This document shows, piece after piece, positions 52,300-62,000 of a DNA stretch of 64,000 bases (within the stretch, counting starts at the first letter, position 1; each line of letters opens with the position of its first letter). Origin of the DNA: Mucilaginibacter oryzae (GTDB taxonomy: Bacteria > Bacteroidota > Bacteroidia > Sphingobacteriales > Sphingobacteriaceae); NCBI RefSeq assembly GCF_003148845.1, contig NZ_QGHA01000008.1, forward strand, positions 124,001 to 188,000. Reading direction: 5' to 3'. Position numbers and translations under genes: made by a program. Below the pieces are notes generated by a model. It made no database searches and was not told where the DNA came from. It worked only from the letters and a program-made list of their open reading frames with translations.

Positions 52300-52721
52300 C
52301 AGATCTTAAAGTGAAGTTCAATTTCATTCCCTGTGGTATTAAAGATACACTGATCGGCCAGGTGCTTAATAATGAACACACCACGCCCGGTCAGGTTTTC
52401 AAGGTTTTCGGGCGCTGTCGGGTCGGCCAGGTTGTTGTAATCAAAGCCGGGGCCTTCATCTGTCACTGTCCATACAATACGGCGCGGTTCAACCTCGGCA
52501 TTAACAATCACTTTCCTGGTTTCGTCAAGCTTGTTGCCGTGTACTATAGCATTAATCACGGCTTCGTTAAGGCAGGTCATCATGTTGGCAAAAGTATCTT
52601 CGGCTACGTTATGTTTATCAGCAATTTCCTCTATCAGCTGCTCAAGCTGCGCTATGCTCTCCGTTTTTGATGGCAGCTGTAACGTATAAAGCTCGCTGGT
52701 TTGAACATTTGCCTGTTCCAT
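52299..52721 (-). CDS. Anti-sigma-factor-type ATP-binding protein (RsbW-like)
   Basis: From ATG at 52721 the protein has 140 residues (a longer start overlapping the upstream gene is possible). It has a GHKL ATPase domain alone: N-box CLNEAVINAIVHGNKL, G1 box DEGPGFDYNNLADP and G2 box GRGVFIIKHLAD. This is the RsbW/SpoIIAB type, used in partner-switching with an anti-anti-sigma factor, but no such partner gene is here. Start and stop overlap with neighbours (one base before, TGATG after), showing tight coupling in the operon. Confidence 0.88.
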   Translation of the reverse strand: MEQANVQTSELYTLQLPSKTESIAQLEQLIEEIADKHNVAEDTFANMMTCLNEAVINAIVHGNKLDETRKVIVNAEVEPRRIVWTVTDEGPGFDYNNLADPTAPENLENLTGRGVFIIKHLADQCIFNTTGNEIELHFKI

Positions 52722-52722
52722 A

Positions 52723-55700
52723 TTATTTGGCATTAAGTTGGTCAAAATAAGATTTAATTTTTTGTTTGTAGTACAAATTGAGTGCCGGAGATACTGTCCG
52801 GATCTGCTCGGTTTGTTTTGCCTTTTGCTGCTGGTACCCCTGCAAGGCTTTTACATATCCCGGAGGCAGGTCTTTACCGGCATTACTTTGCCGCTGCTCA
52901 TCCTGTTCCCGCTCCTGTTCGGCCTTTTCAGCCTCCAGTAACCGGCTTTGTATCTGCTGCTGCCTTTTAATAGCATCATCTGTAATCTTCCTGTTTACGA
53001 GATCACGTTCGGTTTGTTCCATTTCTTTGGATATTTTATCCAGATTTCCCAATACGCCGGTACCATCCTTGTTTTCGTTCCTGTCAATTTGCTGTAAAGC
53101 CTGCCGTATCATCTGCTGCTGGCGGGCCATTTTGGCAAACTGCTCGCTCATGTTACCCTGGCTGCCTTGCTTACCCTGCCCCTGGTTGCCCTGCTGCTGC
53201 ATTTGCTCGCGGGCTTTCTGCATATTCTGGTTAAGCTGCTGCTGCATTTTGGCCAGCTGCGATATCGACTGCTGCTTACCTTTACCGCTGCCGCCCTTGT
53301 TCATCATTTTTTGCATCTGGGCAAGGGCTTCGCTCAGCATCAGGGCCAGGTTGTTCATGGATGTCATGGCATATTGCTGGTTGCGGTTAGCCTCCAGCGT
53401 ATGCCTGTCGCCCAGTTGCGCGAGGGCCTGGTCAATATGATCGTTAATACTGGCTATTTCCTTGTTTACGGTAGACTGGATCTGCGGGATCCTTCTGCTG
53501 ATGGCGTAAAGGCTGTCTTCGGCCGTTTTTAAGTTATCGCGGATATCTTTTTGCTGTTGCGATAACGTTACATATTGCGGATCTGTTGGATTAGTGCCTT
53601 TTAATGTTTGCATCAGCTTTTCCTGGTTAAACGAACTGTTCACCAGGCTTTTTAATAATTCTCTAAGCTGTTGCGCGTCAATGGCATTTTCTTTCGATTC
53701 GCCTTCGTCATTATCTTTCTGCATTTTGGCAGCAAGCTGTTTCATTTGTTTAGCCGCCTGCTGCTGCGATTTAGCGGCCTGTTGATTATTCTTCTTTTGC
53801 AGGTCACCGGCGCTCTGCTCCATTTGTTTTTCAATATCCTGTGTTTCCTTTTCTGGATTTTGGTAGTCTGCTTTTCGCTCGGCCTGTTCGTTGGCCTTCT
53901 TCAAATCATCAAAATTCTTCTTTATCTCCTGGAAATCCTGTTTCAATTTATCCTGTTGCTGCTGCAGGCTTTGCTGATCGGCACCTTTTTTTTGCGTTTG
54001 CTCCGCGAGTTTTTGCTGTTCGTCGGCAAGTTTGTTTAACTGATCGAGGTTCTGGTTTAGTTTCTGTTCAAACTCCAGTTTTTTATATAATTCCAAAACG
54101 CGGTCAAGTTCCTTTTTTAACGATTTATTATCCATTTGCATTTTGGATAGTTCATCGCGGGTGGCATCTTTTTGCTGATCGTTCAACAGCTTTTGCAGGT
54201 TTTGAAGCAATTCCTTTGTTTTTTGATCCAGCACATTATTAAACAAATCTTCAATTTGTTTCTGCTTAGCCAGGATCTCTTCGCTTTGCTGCCGGCTTTC
54301 CTGCCGGTTATATAAGTTTTTCTTATTATCAGCCTGTATATCTTTTACCAAATCTTCCAGGTCCTTCCGCTTCTGCATTAAATCCTCCACCTGCTTTTTT
54401 TCGTCAAAGCTCAGCGTGTTTTTGTTAAGCAGGGTTTGATTAAGCTTTTGCGCCTCGCGTTCAACCTGCCCGGCCAGCTTGATGGCCGATTGCATTTTAT
54501 CTTTAATGGCCTTGCTCCCGGCATTCAACTGCTGTTCTATCTCCCTGCTGTCGGGTACATTCAAGGTACGTTTGGTAGTGCGCGCTGTTTTGGCGCCATT
54601 CACGCCATCGTTATCAGCAACCTCGAAATAGTAACTCACACGGTCACCGGGATTGATGCCCATATCTTTCAGGTTCCAAAAGTAAAAGAAACCGGCCTGC
54701 GCCCCAGCCAGATCGGCATTCACTTTTTTACTGAAATCCCTGGATTTATTATTCCCGTTCGCATCGATGGTATAATGAAAAGTAAGGGATGAAAAACCAT
54801 GGTCGTCCTGGATCTTCCCGTTAAAATAAAAAGCCTTCATACTTACAGAATCGGGCTTTTCTTCTACCGAGATAGACGGCGCCTCATCAGCAATCACATT
54901 AATGCGATAAGCAACCGAATCGCAGTGACTCACGGCCGAATTGAGCGGCAAAAATTTATAAACCGCGTTTTTCAGAATGCGTTCTTTAACTACAAACTCG
55001 TTTTCTTTGGATGGAACGGCCTTACGGCTTTGGCCATTGATATCAAATTGCAGGGCTTCGGCATATTGGGTATGCAGGCGCCAGTTTACAACGGTACCTT
55101 CAGGAATAGTGAGGTCGCCGACGTTTAACAGGTTTTCATTTTTTTTATGAAGATAGGCCGGGTAAACCAAATCTACATCAAAATGGAGCAGGGCGGGTTT
55201 CCGGTTAACCTTTATTTCATAAACTGCCGAGCTAAAGCCGTTTCCTGATAGTTTGAATTTGGTATTCTGCTGCAGGTTGCTGAACTGGTAGTGGAACCTG
55301 CTGGTGCTTTCTTTATCAAGCTTAAAAGTATTGTTGCCTGTTTCTACATAAATATCGGCAGGCAGCTTGTCGCCTTCCAGTTTCAGATCAAGCTTCAGGT
55401 CGTCGCCCTGCACAACCGAAAGGTTTTTATTCTGCACAACAAATTTAAACGGAGCCGCGGGCACAAAATACTCATCATGCCTGATCAGCCTTTTGGTGCT
55501 CTCGGTTAAAACAGACGGTGCCGCCAAAGCGATAATAACAATAACACCCAAAGGGCCAAGCGCCCATTTTAAATACCTGGTATTTTCTTTAAGATTGATA
55601 GCTGAGGGGAAACTGACAGGCTTTAAAGCTTCAACCTTTTGGTCGATACTGGCTTCAATCAGCGCACGGTGGCTTTCATCTGCGGCGGCCAGTTTTTTTA

Positions 55701-56049
55701 ACTGTAGTGTATTAAGCAGTTTATCATTAACATGCTGAAAATGCCTGCCTATAATTTCGGCGGCTTCGTCATGGCTCAGGGTTTTGCCCACTTTAAGCCA
55801 GGCCAGCAACGATGGCAGCACCAGCCAGCAAATAAGAACGGTATTAAGCAGGATAAAAAAATAAAACAGGATGGTACGCAGCAGGATGCTGAAGTTGCCA
55901 AAATATTCGCCAAGGGCAATCACCACATAGGCGGTAAATAAACCGGCGCCTAAAAAAATAAGCCCGCGCAGAAAATTATTGAAATAATACTTCCGGATGA
56001 AAGTATTGATTTTGCCAAGCAAAAGTTCATAATTATCAGTTGGGGTCAT
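52723..56049 (-). CDS. Large DUF4175-family membrane protein with Gln/Lys-rich coiled coil
   Basis: A 1108-residue protein. Two membrane helices lie in the first 80 residues (FLRGLIFLGAGLFTAYVVIA, then LLRTILFYFFILLNTVLICW) and a third near 160-175. A beta-rich region follows up to about 510. The C-terminal half is extremely rich in Q, K, E and M and is predicted coiled coil (QQLNQNMQKAREQMQQQGNQ). This is the DUF4175 family of Bacteroidota. Function unknown; cell-envelope scaffolding is a guess. It is the first gene of an overlapping operon with the RsbW-like ATPase and ybeY. Confidence 0.88.
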   Translation of the reverse strand: MTPTDNYELLLGKINTFIRKYYFNNFLRGLIFLGAGLFTAYVVIALGEYFGNFSILLRTILFYFFILLNTVLICWLVLPSLLAWLKVGKTLSHDEAAEIIGRHFQHVNDKLLNTLQLKKLAAADESHRALIEASIDQKVEALKPVSFPSAINLKENTRYLKWALGPLGVIVIIALAAPSVLTESTKRLIRHDEYFVPAAPFKFVVQNKNLSVVQGDDLKLDLKLEGDKLPADIYVETGNNTFKLDKESTSRFHYQFSNLQQNTKFKLSGNGFSSAVYEIKVNRKPALLHFDVDLVYPAYLHKKNENLLNVGDLTIPEGTVVNWRLHTQYAEALQFDINGQSRKAVPSKENEFVVKERILKNAVYKFLPLNSAVSHCDSVAYRINVIADEAPSISVEEKPDSVSMKAFYFNGKIQDDHGFSSLTFHYTIDANGNNKSRDFSKKVNADLAGAQAGFFYFWNLKDMGINPGDRVSYYFEVADNDGVNGAKTARTTKRTLNVPDSREIEQQLNAGSKAIKDKMQSAIKLAGQVEREAQKLNQTLLNKNTLSFDEKKQVEDLMQKRKDLEDLVKDIQADNKKNLYNRQESRQQSEEILAKQKQIEDLFNNVLDQKTKELLQNLQKLLNDQQKDATRDELSKMQMDNKSLKKELDRVLELYKKLEFEQKLNQNLDQLNKLADEQQKLAEQTQKKGADQQSLQQQQDKLKQDFQEIKKNFDDLKKANEQAERKADYQNPEKETQDIEKQMEQSAGDLQKKNNQQAAKSQQQAAKQMKQLAAKMQKDNDEGESKENAIDAQQLRELLKSLVNSSFNQEKLMQTLKGTNPTDPQYVTLSQQQKDIRDNLKTAEDSLYAISRRIPQIQSTVNKEIASINDHIDQALAQLGDRHTLEANRNQQYAMTSMNNLALMLSEALAQMQKMMNKGGSGKGKQQSISQLAKMQQQLNQNMQKAREQMQQQGNQGQGKQGSQGNMSEQFAKMARQQQMIRQALQQIDRNENKDGTGVLGNLDKISKEMEQTERDLVNRKITDDAIKRQQQIQSRLLEAEKAEQEREQDEQRQSNAGKDLPPGYVKALQGYQQQKAKQTEQIRTVSPALNLYYKQKIKSYFDQLNAK

Positions 56050-56218
56050 ACTGCGGGTTGATCAACGGCACACCATCTTACTAAACGAAAAAGCGGCGCA
56101 ATTAATACATATTATTGGTTTAAGTTAAAAATTTAAAGCAATAATAGTTAAAATACATTTCACTTTAACGTTATAATGATAAGTTAGCCGGAAAAATGCT
56201 TTAAAACAGCAACGCGGT

Positions 56219-56647
56219 TTAAGCATTCTCCTTTTCTTCCAATTCAGCAGGTTCAAGCTCATGCAGCCAGATGCCCGAAATGCCTGCAATGGCATAAGGG
56301 GCAACTATCACTACGATGGATGTTACAGACAATGCCCTTTTTTCAAAAAGCAGCTCCAGGAAGCACAGGGCCACAATAACAAATATTGCCGTAGTAAGCG
56401 CCTGCTTTACATAGTGGGGCGCATGTTTTTTTAACAGCGATGAAACCGATATCCAGAATATAACGGCAAACGGAATAGTTAGCAGCAACACAATATCTGC
56501 GGCTACAATATAATCCTTCTTTATTTCATCGATAAGGCTAATTTGCGGGTTGGGCATAAGGAGCCATGCCAATGCCAGGTGCAACAGTGGCGCTACGATT
56601 ACCATGAGCAGCCAAACTTTTAAACTGTATAAAAATGATCTGTCCAT
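56219..56647 (-). CDS. Hypothetical four-helix membrane protein
   Basis: A 142-residue protein with four hydrophobic segments (LKVWLLMVIVAPLLHLALAW, IVLLLTIPFAVIFWISVSSL, LTTAIFVIVALCFLELLFEK, TSIVVIVAPYAIAGISGIWL) and an acidic C-terminal tail. No family recognised. It starts 6 bases after the end of the small membrane gene upstream, so the two are co-transcribed. Confidence 0.7.
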   Translation of the reverse strand: MDRSFLYSLKVWLLMVIVAPLLHLALAWLLMPNPQISLIDEIKKDYIVAADIVLLLTIPFAVIFWISVSSLLKKHAPHYVKQALTTAIFVIVALCFLELLFEKRALSVTSIVVIVAPYAIAGISGIWLHELEPAELEEKENA

Positions 56648-56653
56648 AAGATC

Positions 56654-56896
56654 TCATTTATCAAGCAAGCCAACAATATAAACCGATAATAAAAATGTAC
56701 CCAACATAAGCAGCCATGATATGAACGCTGATTTGTTCCCGCTCAGCATACCGGTTATAGCTGCCGAAACCAGCGCGACACCCGCTTTAACATATAAATG
56801 ATGCATTGCTATAACAACTGTTAAAACTATCAGCACGATGCTTATCATTATACTAACCGTTTTAAAAGCAATAGTATTAACAGCGGATAGGTTCAT
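56654..56896 (-). CDS. Small three-helix membrane protein
   Basis: An 80-residue membrane protein with three hydrophobic segments (TVSIMISIVLIVLTVVIAMH, AGVALVSAAITGMLSG, ISWLLMLGTFLLSVYIVGLL). First gene of a two-gene leftward unit with the four-helix protein. No known family. Confidence 0.65.
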   Translation of the reverse strand: MNLSAVNTIAFKTVSIMISIVLIVLTVVIAMHHLYVKAGVALVSAAITGMLSGNKSAFISWLLMLGTFLLSVYIVGLLDK

Positions 56897-57068
56897 GGTA
56901 ATACAAGTTAAAAATAGCGTTTAAAAAATGCTATTAAATTAACATTTTTTAACATTATGAAGCCCAAAGCAAATCGAATCAAATTAACGAAGGCAACTTT
57001 TTTGTTACAACGAAGCTATTAACCATTTTCTTATCAATTTTGAGCACATTATTGCGTTTATACTCCAC

Positions 57069-57437
57069 GTGGCCGGATTAAAAGTTAAATATTGCCTTTG
57101 TTTCGCTGTGCTGATGCTTACACTGAAGCCTTTTATTGGCTTTAGCTATTATGAGCAGCTTAAGTCGGGAACCAATATGACCATATTGATCAAGGCTTTC
57201 AGTAAACGCAAACAGGAATTTAACGAAACCAGCGAATCGCACCCGGATTATGCGCAGCAACGTTTGGCAAACCCTCCGGTGTCGCGGTTGCTGCTCTTTT
57301 CATCGTTACTCAATATTATTTTCCCATTTGCTTTCGGCATTGACAAGAAGCTGAAAGGTGTTTTTTCTGACCGTCTGGCTTCGGCCATTGATGGCTCACT
57401 CCCATTATACCTGCTATCGGGCAAGCTTACTATCTGA
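57069..57437 (+). CDS. Hypothetical exported protein, GTG start
   Basis: A 122-residue frame beginning at GTG: N-terminal hydrophobic segment (LKVKYCLCFAVLMLTLKPFI), then a part with TILIKAFSKRKQEFNETSES and a second moderately hydrophobic stretch (SRLLLFSSLLNIIFPFAFGI). No family recognised; weak hints of a membrane protein. It is followed by a dispersed palindromic repeat and then the TolC operon; whether it belongs to that operon is not shown. Confidence 0.45.
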   Translation: MAGLKVKYCLCFAVLMLTLKPFIGFSYYEQLKSGTNMTILIKAFSKRKQEFNETSESHPDYAQQRLANPPVSRLLLFSSLLNIIFPFAFGIDKKLKGVFSDRLASAIDGSLPLYLLSGKLTI

Positions 57438-57505
57438 TATTTTTAGCGCCTACACGATCCTGCTTTTTGCTTACGCAAGAGGGTTAAGCTTTTTATCGCC
57501 CAAAC

Positions 57506-57587
57506 CGTCATTGCGAAGTACGAAGCAATCCCACACAGGCAGGCCTGCCCTGTACAGTTCGCGATTGCTTCGTACCTCGCAATGACG
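57506..57587. repeat. CATTGCGA-type palindromic repeat (dispersed in Sphingobacteriaceae)
   Basis: The left arm (57506-57530; CGTCATTGCG then TACGAAGCAATC) is mirrored at 57563-57587 with one mismatch; a GGCAGG-CCTGCC palindrome sits at 57538-57549 in between. This sequence type, with TCATTGCGA and GAAGCAATC, is a known-looking dispersed repeat of this bacterial group. A fragment with the same GAAGCAATC and GATTGCTTC parts is at 63451-63502. Confidence 0.75.
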
Positions 57588-57671
57588 AGTGCGGATCGGT
57601 ATCTCCCCTTCTCTCTTCCATAAGCCCTTCAAACCCGTTTTGTTAATTTTTTTAATCTTCATAAAAATAAG

Positions 57672-59063
57672 ATGCAACATCTTAACAGGTATTTGTGCAT
57701 AGTGCTGTTACTGCTGATGGCCGGTAACGCATGTGCACAGCAAGATATACCACCGCTAACGTTAAAAACGCTTTTAAGCAAAATTGGCAATACTGCACCT
57801 TCGCTCATTACCGATTCGGCAGGTATCAGCATTAAACAGGCGCAGGCCGTTGAAACCCGCAATAACTGGTTGCCTAACCTGAAACTGAACTACCAGGCCG
57901 ATATAGGTACCAATAATAACACTGCCGGGCCATACTTTGGCTTCGGGATCATCCCTTCAAACTCGCGCGGGGTGCGTGATGAAAGCAATACCAGCGCTAC
58001 ACTTACCAATTTGGGTATTGCCGCCCTTGATTGGGAAGTTTACAATTTTGGAGCATACCGCGCGCAGAACAAGGTAGCAGGATCGGAAGTGCAGCTGGCG
58101 CAGGATCAGTTTCAACAATCAAAATACCAGCTGCAAACCTATGCCATTGGCTATTACCTGCAATTGCTGCGGCTGCAGGACTATATCAACATACAACAGA
58201 AAAACATTCGCCGCAACGAAGAGATCGTCCGGTCTATCCGGTCGCTGGCCAAAAGCGGCGTGAGGCCGGGTGTTGATACCAGTATTACCGAAGCCGAGCT
58301 GTCAAAAGCGCGCCTCAACAACATCGAACTGGAAAACCAGCTTAAACAGGTACAATTGCGTTTGGCACAGATGAGCGGCTTACCGGCAGATCGTATAGTC
58401 CCGGATACCACCATCGAAACGAAGTTGACAGCATCGGTGTTGTTGCCTGCCATTTCGGACGCGGATACGACCAACCATCCGCTTATCAATTACTATAAAT
58501 CGCTGCTGCAAAACAGTGTAGCGCAGGAAAACCTGGTTAAAAAGCAATATAACCCTAAAATATTACTGGAGGCCGCGGCCTGGGGCCGCGGATCGAGCGT
58601 GGATGCTAATGATCATTTCAACAACCTGTCGAGCGGCTGGGGATTTGACCGGAACAATTACCTGGTTGGCATCGGCATCTCCTATAACCTGTTTGATATC
58701 AGGCGGAGGCAGTTGAAATTAAGCAGCCAACGTGCCGCTACAGATTATGCGCAAAAAAAACTGAACGAGCAAAAGTCGCTGTTATCATTAGGAATAAGCC
58801 AGGCCAATGTAGAGCTGAACACGGCACGCGAACGCCTTAAAGAGATCCCCAACCAGCTAAAGGCTGCCGACGCCGGTTATCGCCAGAAACTATCGTTGTA
58901 CAAAAACGGGTTAACAGATATCATCGACCTGAATGCCGCCCTAAATATCCTTTACCGCGCCGAAACCGATTATGTGCAGGCCCGGTACGCCTTTTCGAGC
59001 GCGCTTTTCCAGAAAGCGTTGAGCGGCAACGAGGTGAACACTGTTTTAAACCTTTTAAACTAA
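57672..59063 (+). CDS. TolC-family outer membrane efflux protein
   Basis: A 463-residue protein with a signal peptide (MQHLNRYLCIVLLLLMAGNA). The body shows the OEP pattern: beta-barrel-like stretches and two long alpha-helical repeats (QLRLAQMSGLPADRIVPDTT and KKLNEQKSLLSLGISQANVE). TolC proteins form the outer membrane exit duct for RND pumps. First gene of a TolC-RND-MFP operon, 12 bases upstream of the pump gene. Confidence 0.9.
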   Translation: MQHLNRYLCIVLLLLMAGNACAQQDIPPLTLKTLLSKIGNTAPSLITDSAGISIKQAQAVETRNNWLPNLKLNYQADIGTNNNTAGPYFGFGIIPSNSRGVRDESNTSATLTNLGIAALDWEVYNFGAYRAQNKVAGSEVQLAQDQFQQSKYQLQTYAIGYYLQLLRLQDYINIQQKNIRRNEEIVRSIRSLAKSGVRPGVDTSITEAELSKARLNNIELENQLKQVQLRLAQMSGLPADRIVPDTTIETKLTASVLLPAISDADTTNHPLINYYKSLLQNSVAQENLVKKQYNPKILLEAAAWGRGSSVDANDHFNNLSSGWGFDRNNYLVGIGISYNLFDIRRRQLKLSSQRAATDYAQKKLNEQKSLLSLGISQANVELNTARERLKEIPNQLKAADAGYRQKLSLYKNGLTDIIDLNAALNILYRAETDYVQARYAFSSALFQKALSGNEVNTVLNLLN

Positions 59064-59075
59064 AAATCGAACACT

Positions 59076-62000
59076 ATGTCAATGGTCACATCCGCGCTTA
59101 AAAGGCCCATAACAACGGTGGTTATCACCCTTAGCCTTTTAATTTTCGCAGTACTTGCCGCAATCAACATCCCCATAGATATTTTCCCGCAGCTTAACCT
59201 GCCTACCATTTATGTAATCGAATCGTACGGGGGCATGTCGCCGCAGCAAATGGAGGGTTTTTTCAGTACCCGTTTGCAGGATCAGTTTCTGTATGTAAAC
59301 GGCATCAAAAATATCAGCAGTAAAAATATCCAGGGGCTAACCCTCATCAAGCTTTCGTTTTATGAAAGCACCAATATGGCCGAGGCCAGCGCCCAGGTAG
59401 CCTTACAGGTAAACCGCGCGCAAAGCTTTTTCCCGCCGGGCGCGTTGCCGCCGCAGGTGGTAAGGTTTGATGCCTCATCGTTACCGGTAGGGCAACTGGT
59501 GTTTGATAGTAAAACCGCCAGCCTGAAGGATATTTATGATATGGCAGCCACCCGTATCAGGCCTATGTTTGCCACCATTCCGGGTTTATCGGCACCGCCG
59601 CCATTTGGCTCCAATGCCAGGTCCATCATCCTCAGTATCGACCCAAGTAAGCTGCGCAGCTTTAACCTAACGCCCGATGAGGTGGTTGAGGCCCTATCCA
59701 AATTCAACACCATGGCGCCATCCGGCAATTTAAGGCTGGATAATACCATCTATTTAACCACCTTAAACTCGCTCATCAAAAACAGCGAAAACTTTGGCAA
59801 TATCCCGGTAATTACCAAAAACGGTGTGCCTATCTATATTAAAGACATCGCCCGGGTAAGCGATGGTACCGACGTTACGGTTGACTACGCGCTCATCAAC
59901 GGCAAACGATCAGTATATATCCCGGTAGTAAAAACCGCCGACGCCTCTACCTGGACCGTGGTACAAACCCTGAAAAGCAAGCTGCCCGAAATGCAGAACC
60001 TGCTGCCCGATGATGTAAAAATCTCGTACGAGTTTGACCAGTCGGTATTCGTGGTGAACTCGGTAAAAAGTTTGATGACCGAGGGCGGCCTGGGCGCCTT
60101 GCTTACCGGCTTGATGGTACTGCTGTTTTTGCGCGACTGGCGAAGCAGCCTCATTGTGGTAATTACCATCCCGGTATCTATCCTGATAGGCGTGTTGCTG
60201 TTAAGCCTGTTTGGGCAAACCATCAACATCATGACGCTGAGCGGGCTGGCTTTGGCCATCGGTATTTTGGTGGACCAGGCCACGGTAACCATCGAGAACA
60301 TTCACCAGCACCTGGAGATGGGCAAATCCAAGCGGCAGGCCATTTTTGATGCCTGCGAGGAGATCTCCTTCCCGTTATTGCTGATCCTGCTTTGTATTTT
60401 GGCCGTATTCGCGCCATCGTTTATGATGAATGGTGTGCCCAAGGCTATGTTTTTGCCCCTTTCGATGTCCATCGGGTTAACCATGATCGTATCGTATGTG
60501 ATAGCCCAGACCCTGGTGCCTATTATGAGCAACTGGCTGATCAAGGCCGAACAATACCAGCACTACCACCACGGGGAAGTGCATGCCCACGCAGGCGAGG
60601 CTTTAAACAGGCCCGAAGAAATACAGGTGAATGATCACCTGAAAAACGAGGAAGAACACCCCGAAAAGAATGATCTTTTTGAGCGTGTGAAAATGGGCTA
60701 CATGAAGATCATCAGCCGTTGGACGGGACGTAAAAAAACCATCATCCTGGTTTATCTTATTGGCGTTATCGGTTTGGCGGCAGTTGGTTTCGTTGTTATA
60801 GGCAAGGATATGATGCCGAAATTGAACAACGGCCAGTTCCAGGTGCGCATTAAAGAGCCCGAAGGTACACGTTTGGAACGTACCGAAGACAAGTTTAAAC
60901 AGGTGCTGAGCATTATCGACAAAACGGTGAACCACCATGTTGAAATTTCGTCGGGCTATATCGGCCTTATTCCAAGCAGTTTTGGCAGCAGTAACCTGTA
61001 TGTATTCAACACCGGTACGCACGAGGCCGTTTTGCAGGTTAACCTTGATGAAAAGTACCATGTAAACATGGACGAACTTAAGGATGCCCTGCGCAAAAAC
61101 ATCGCGCACCAGCTGCCCGAAATGAGCATCAGCTTTGAACCGATAGACATGACCGAGAAGATCATGAGCCAGGGCGCCTCAACCCCAATCCAGGTGCAGG
61201 TGGCCGGTAAAAACATGCAGCAGATACAGGATTATGCCAACAAGGTTTTGAGCCGCTTAAAGCAGATCCCTTACCTGCGCGATGTGCAGATCGATCAGCC
61301 GCAGCGCTTCCCGGTGGTATCTATTACTTTGGACAGGCTGAAGGTATCGCAACTGGGCCTGAATGTTAAAGATATAGCCCGCTCGGTTACGGCAAGCACC
61401 TCGTCAAGCCGTTTTACCGAGAAAAACCTCTGGCTTGATGATAAATCGGCCTATACCTACCAGGTGCAGGTACAGGTGCCCGAGTATGTGATGAACACCA
61501 TGGACGAGCTGAAGGAGATCCCCCTGGTAAAAGGCCAAAGCAGCCCCACCCTTGCCGATGTGGCCGACTTTAAAACCGAGTGCGCCCCCGGCGAATACGA
61601 CCGCAGCGGGCCGCGCAGGTTTTTAACCGTGAGCGCCAACATTTACAAAAAGGACCTGGGCACGGCTACATCGGCGGTGCAAAAAGCATTGGCAGAAGTT
61701 GGCAACCCGCCCAAAGGTTTGATAGCCGAGGTAAAAGGGATGTCGAGCCTGTTGGTTGAAACTTTAACCAGCCTGCAAAACGGTTTGGCCTTTGCCATTT
61801 TGGTGATCTTTTTATTGCTGGCCGCCAACTATCAATCATTTAAGGTTTCGCTTACGGTACTATCAACCGTGCCCGCGGTTATTTTAGGGTCAATCACGGC
61901 GCTGCTCATCTGCGGGTCTACACTTAACCTGCAATCGTATATGGGGATGATCATGTCTACCGGGGTATCGGTTGCCAACGCTATTTTGATTGTTACCAAC

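Noticed and set aside
52778..53440. 220-codon Cys/Leu-rich plus-strand frame opposite the DUF4175 gene
   Set aside because: It mirrors the Gln/Lys-rich coiled-coil codons (CAG/CTG), which by nature leave long open frames on the opposite strand.
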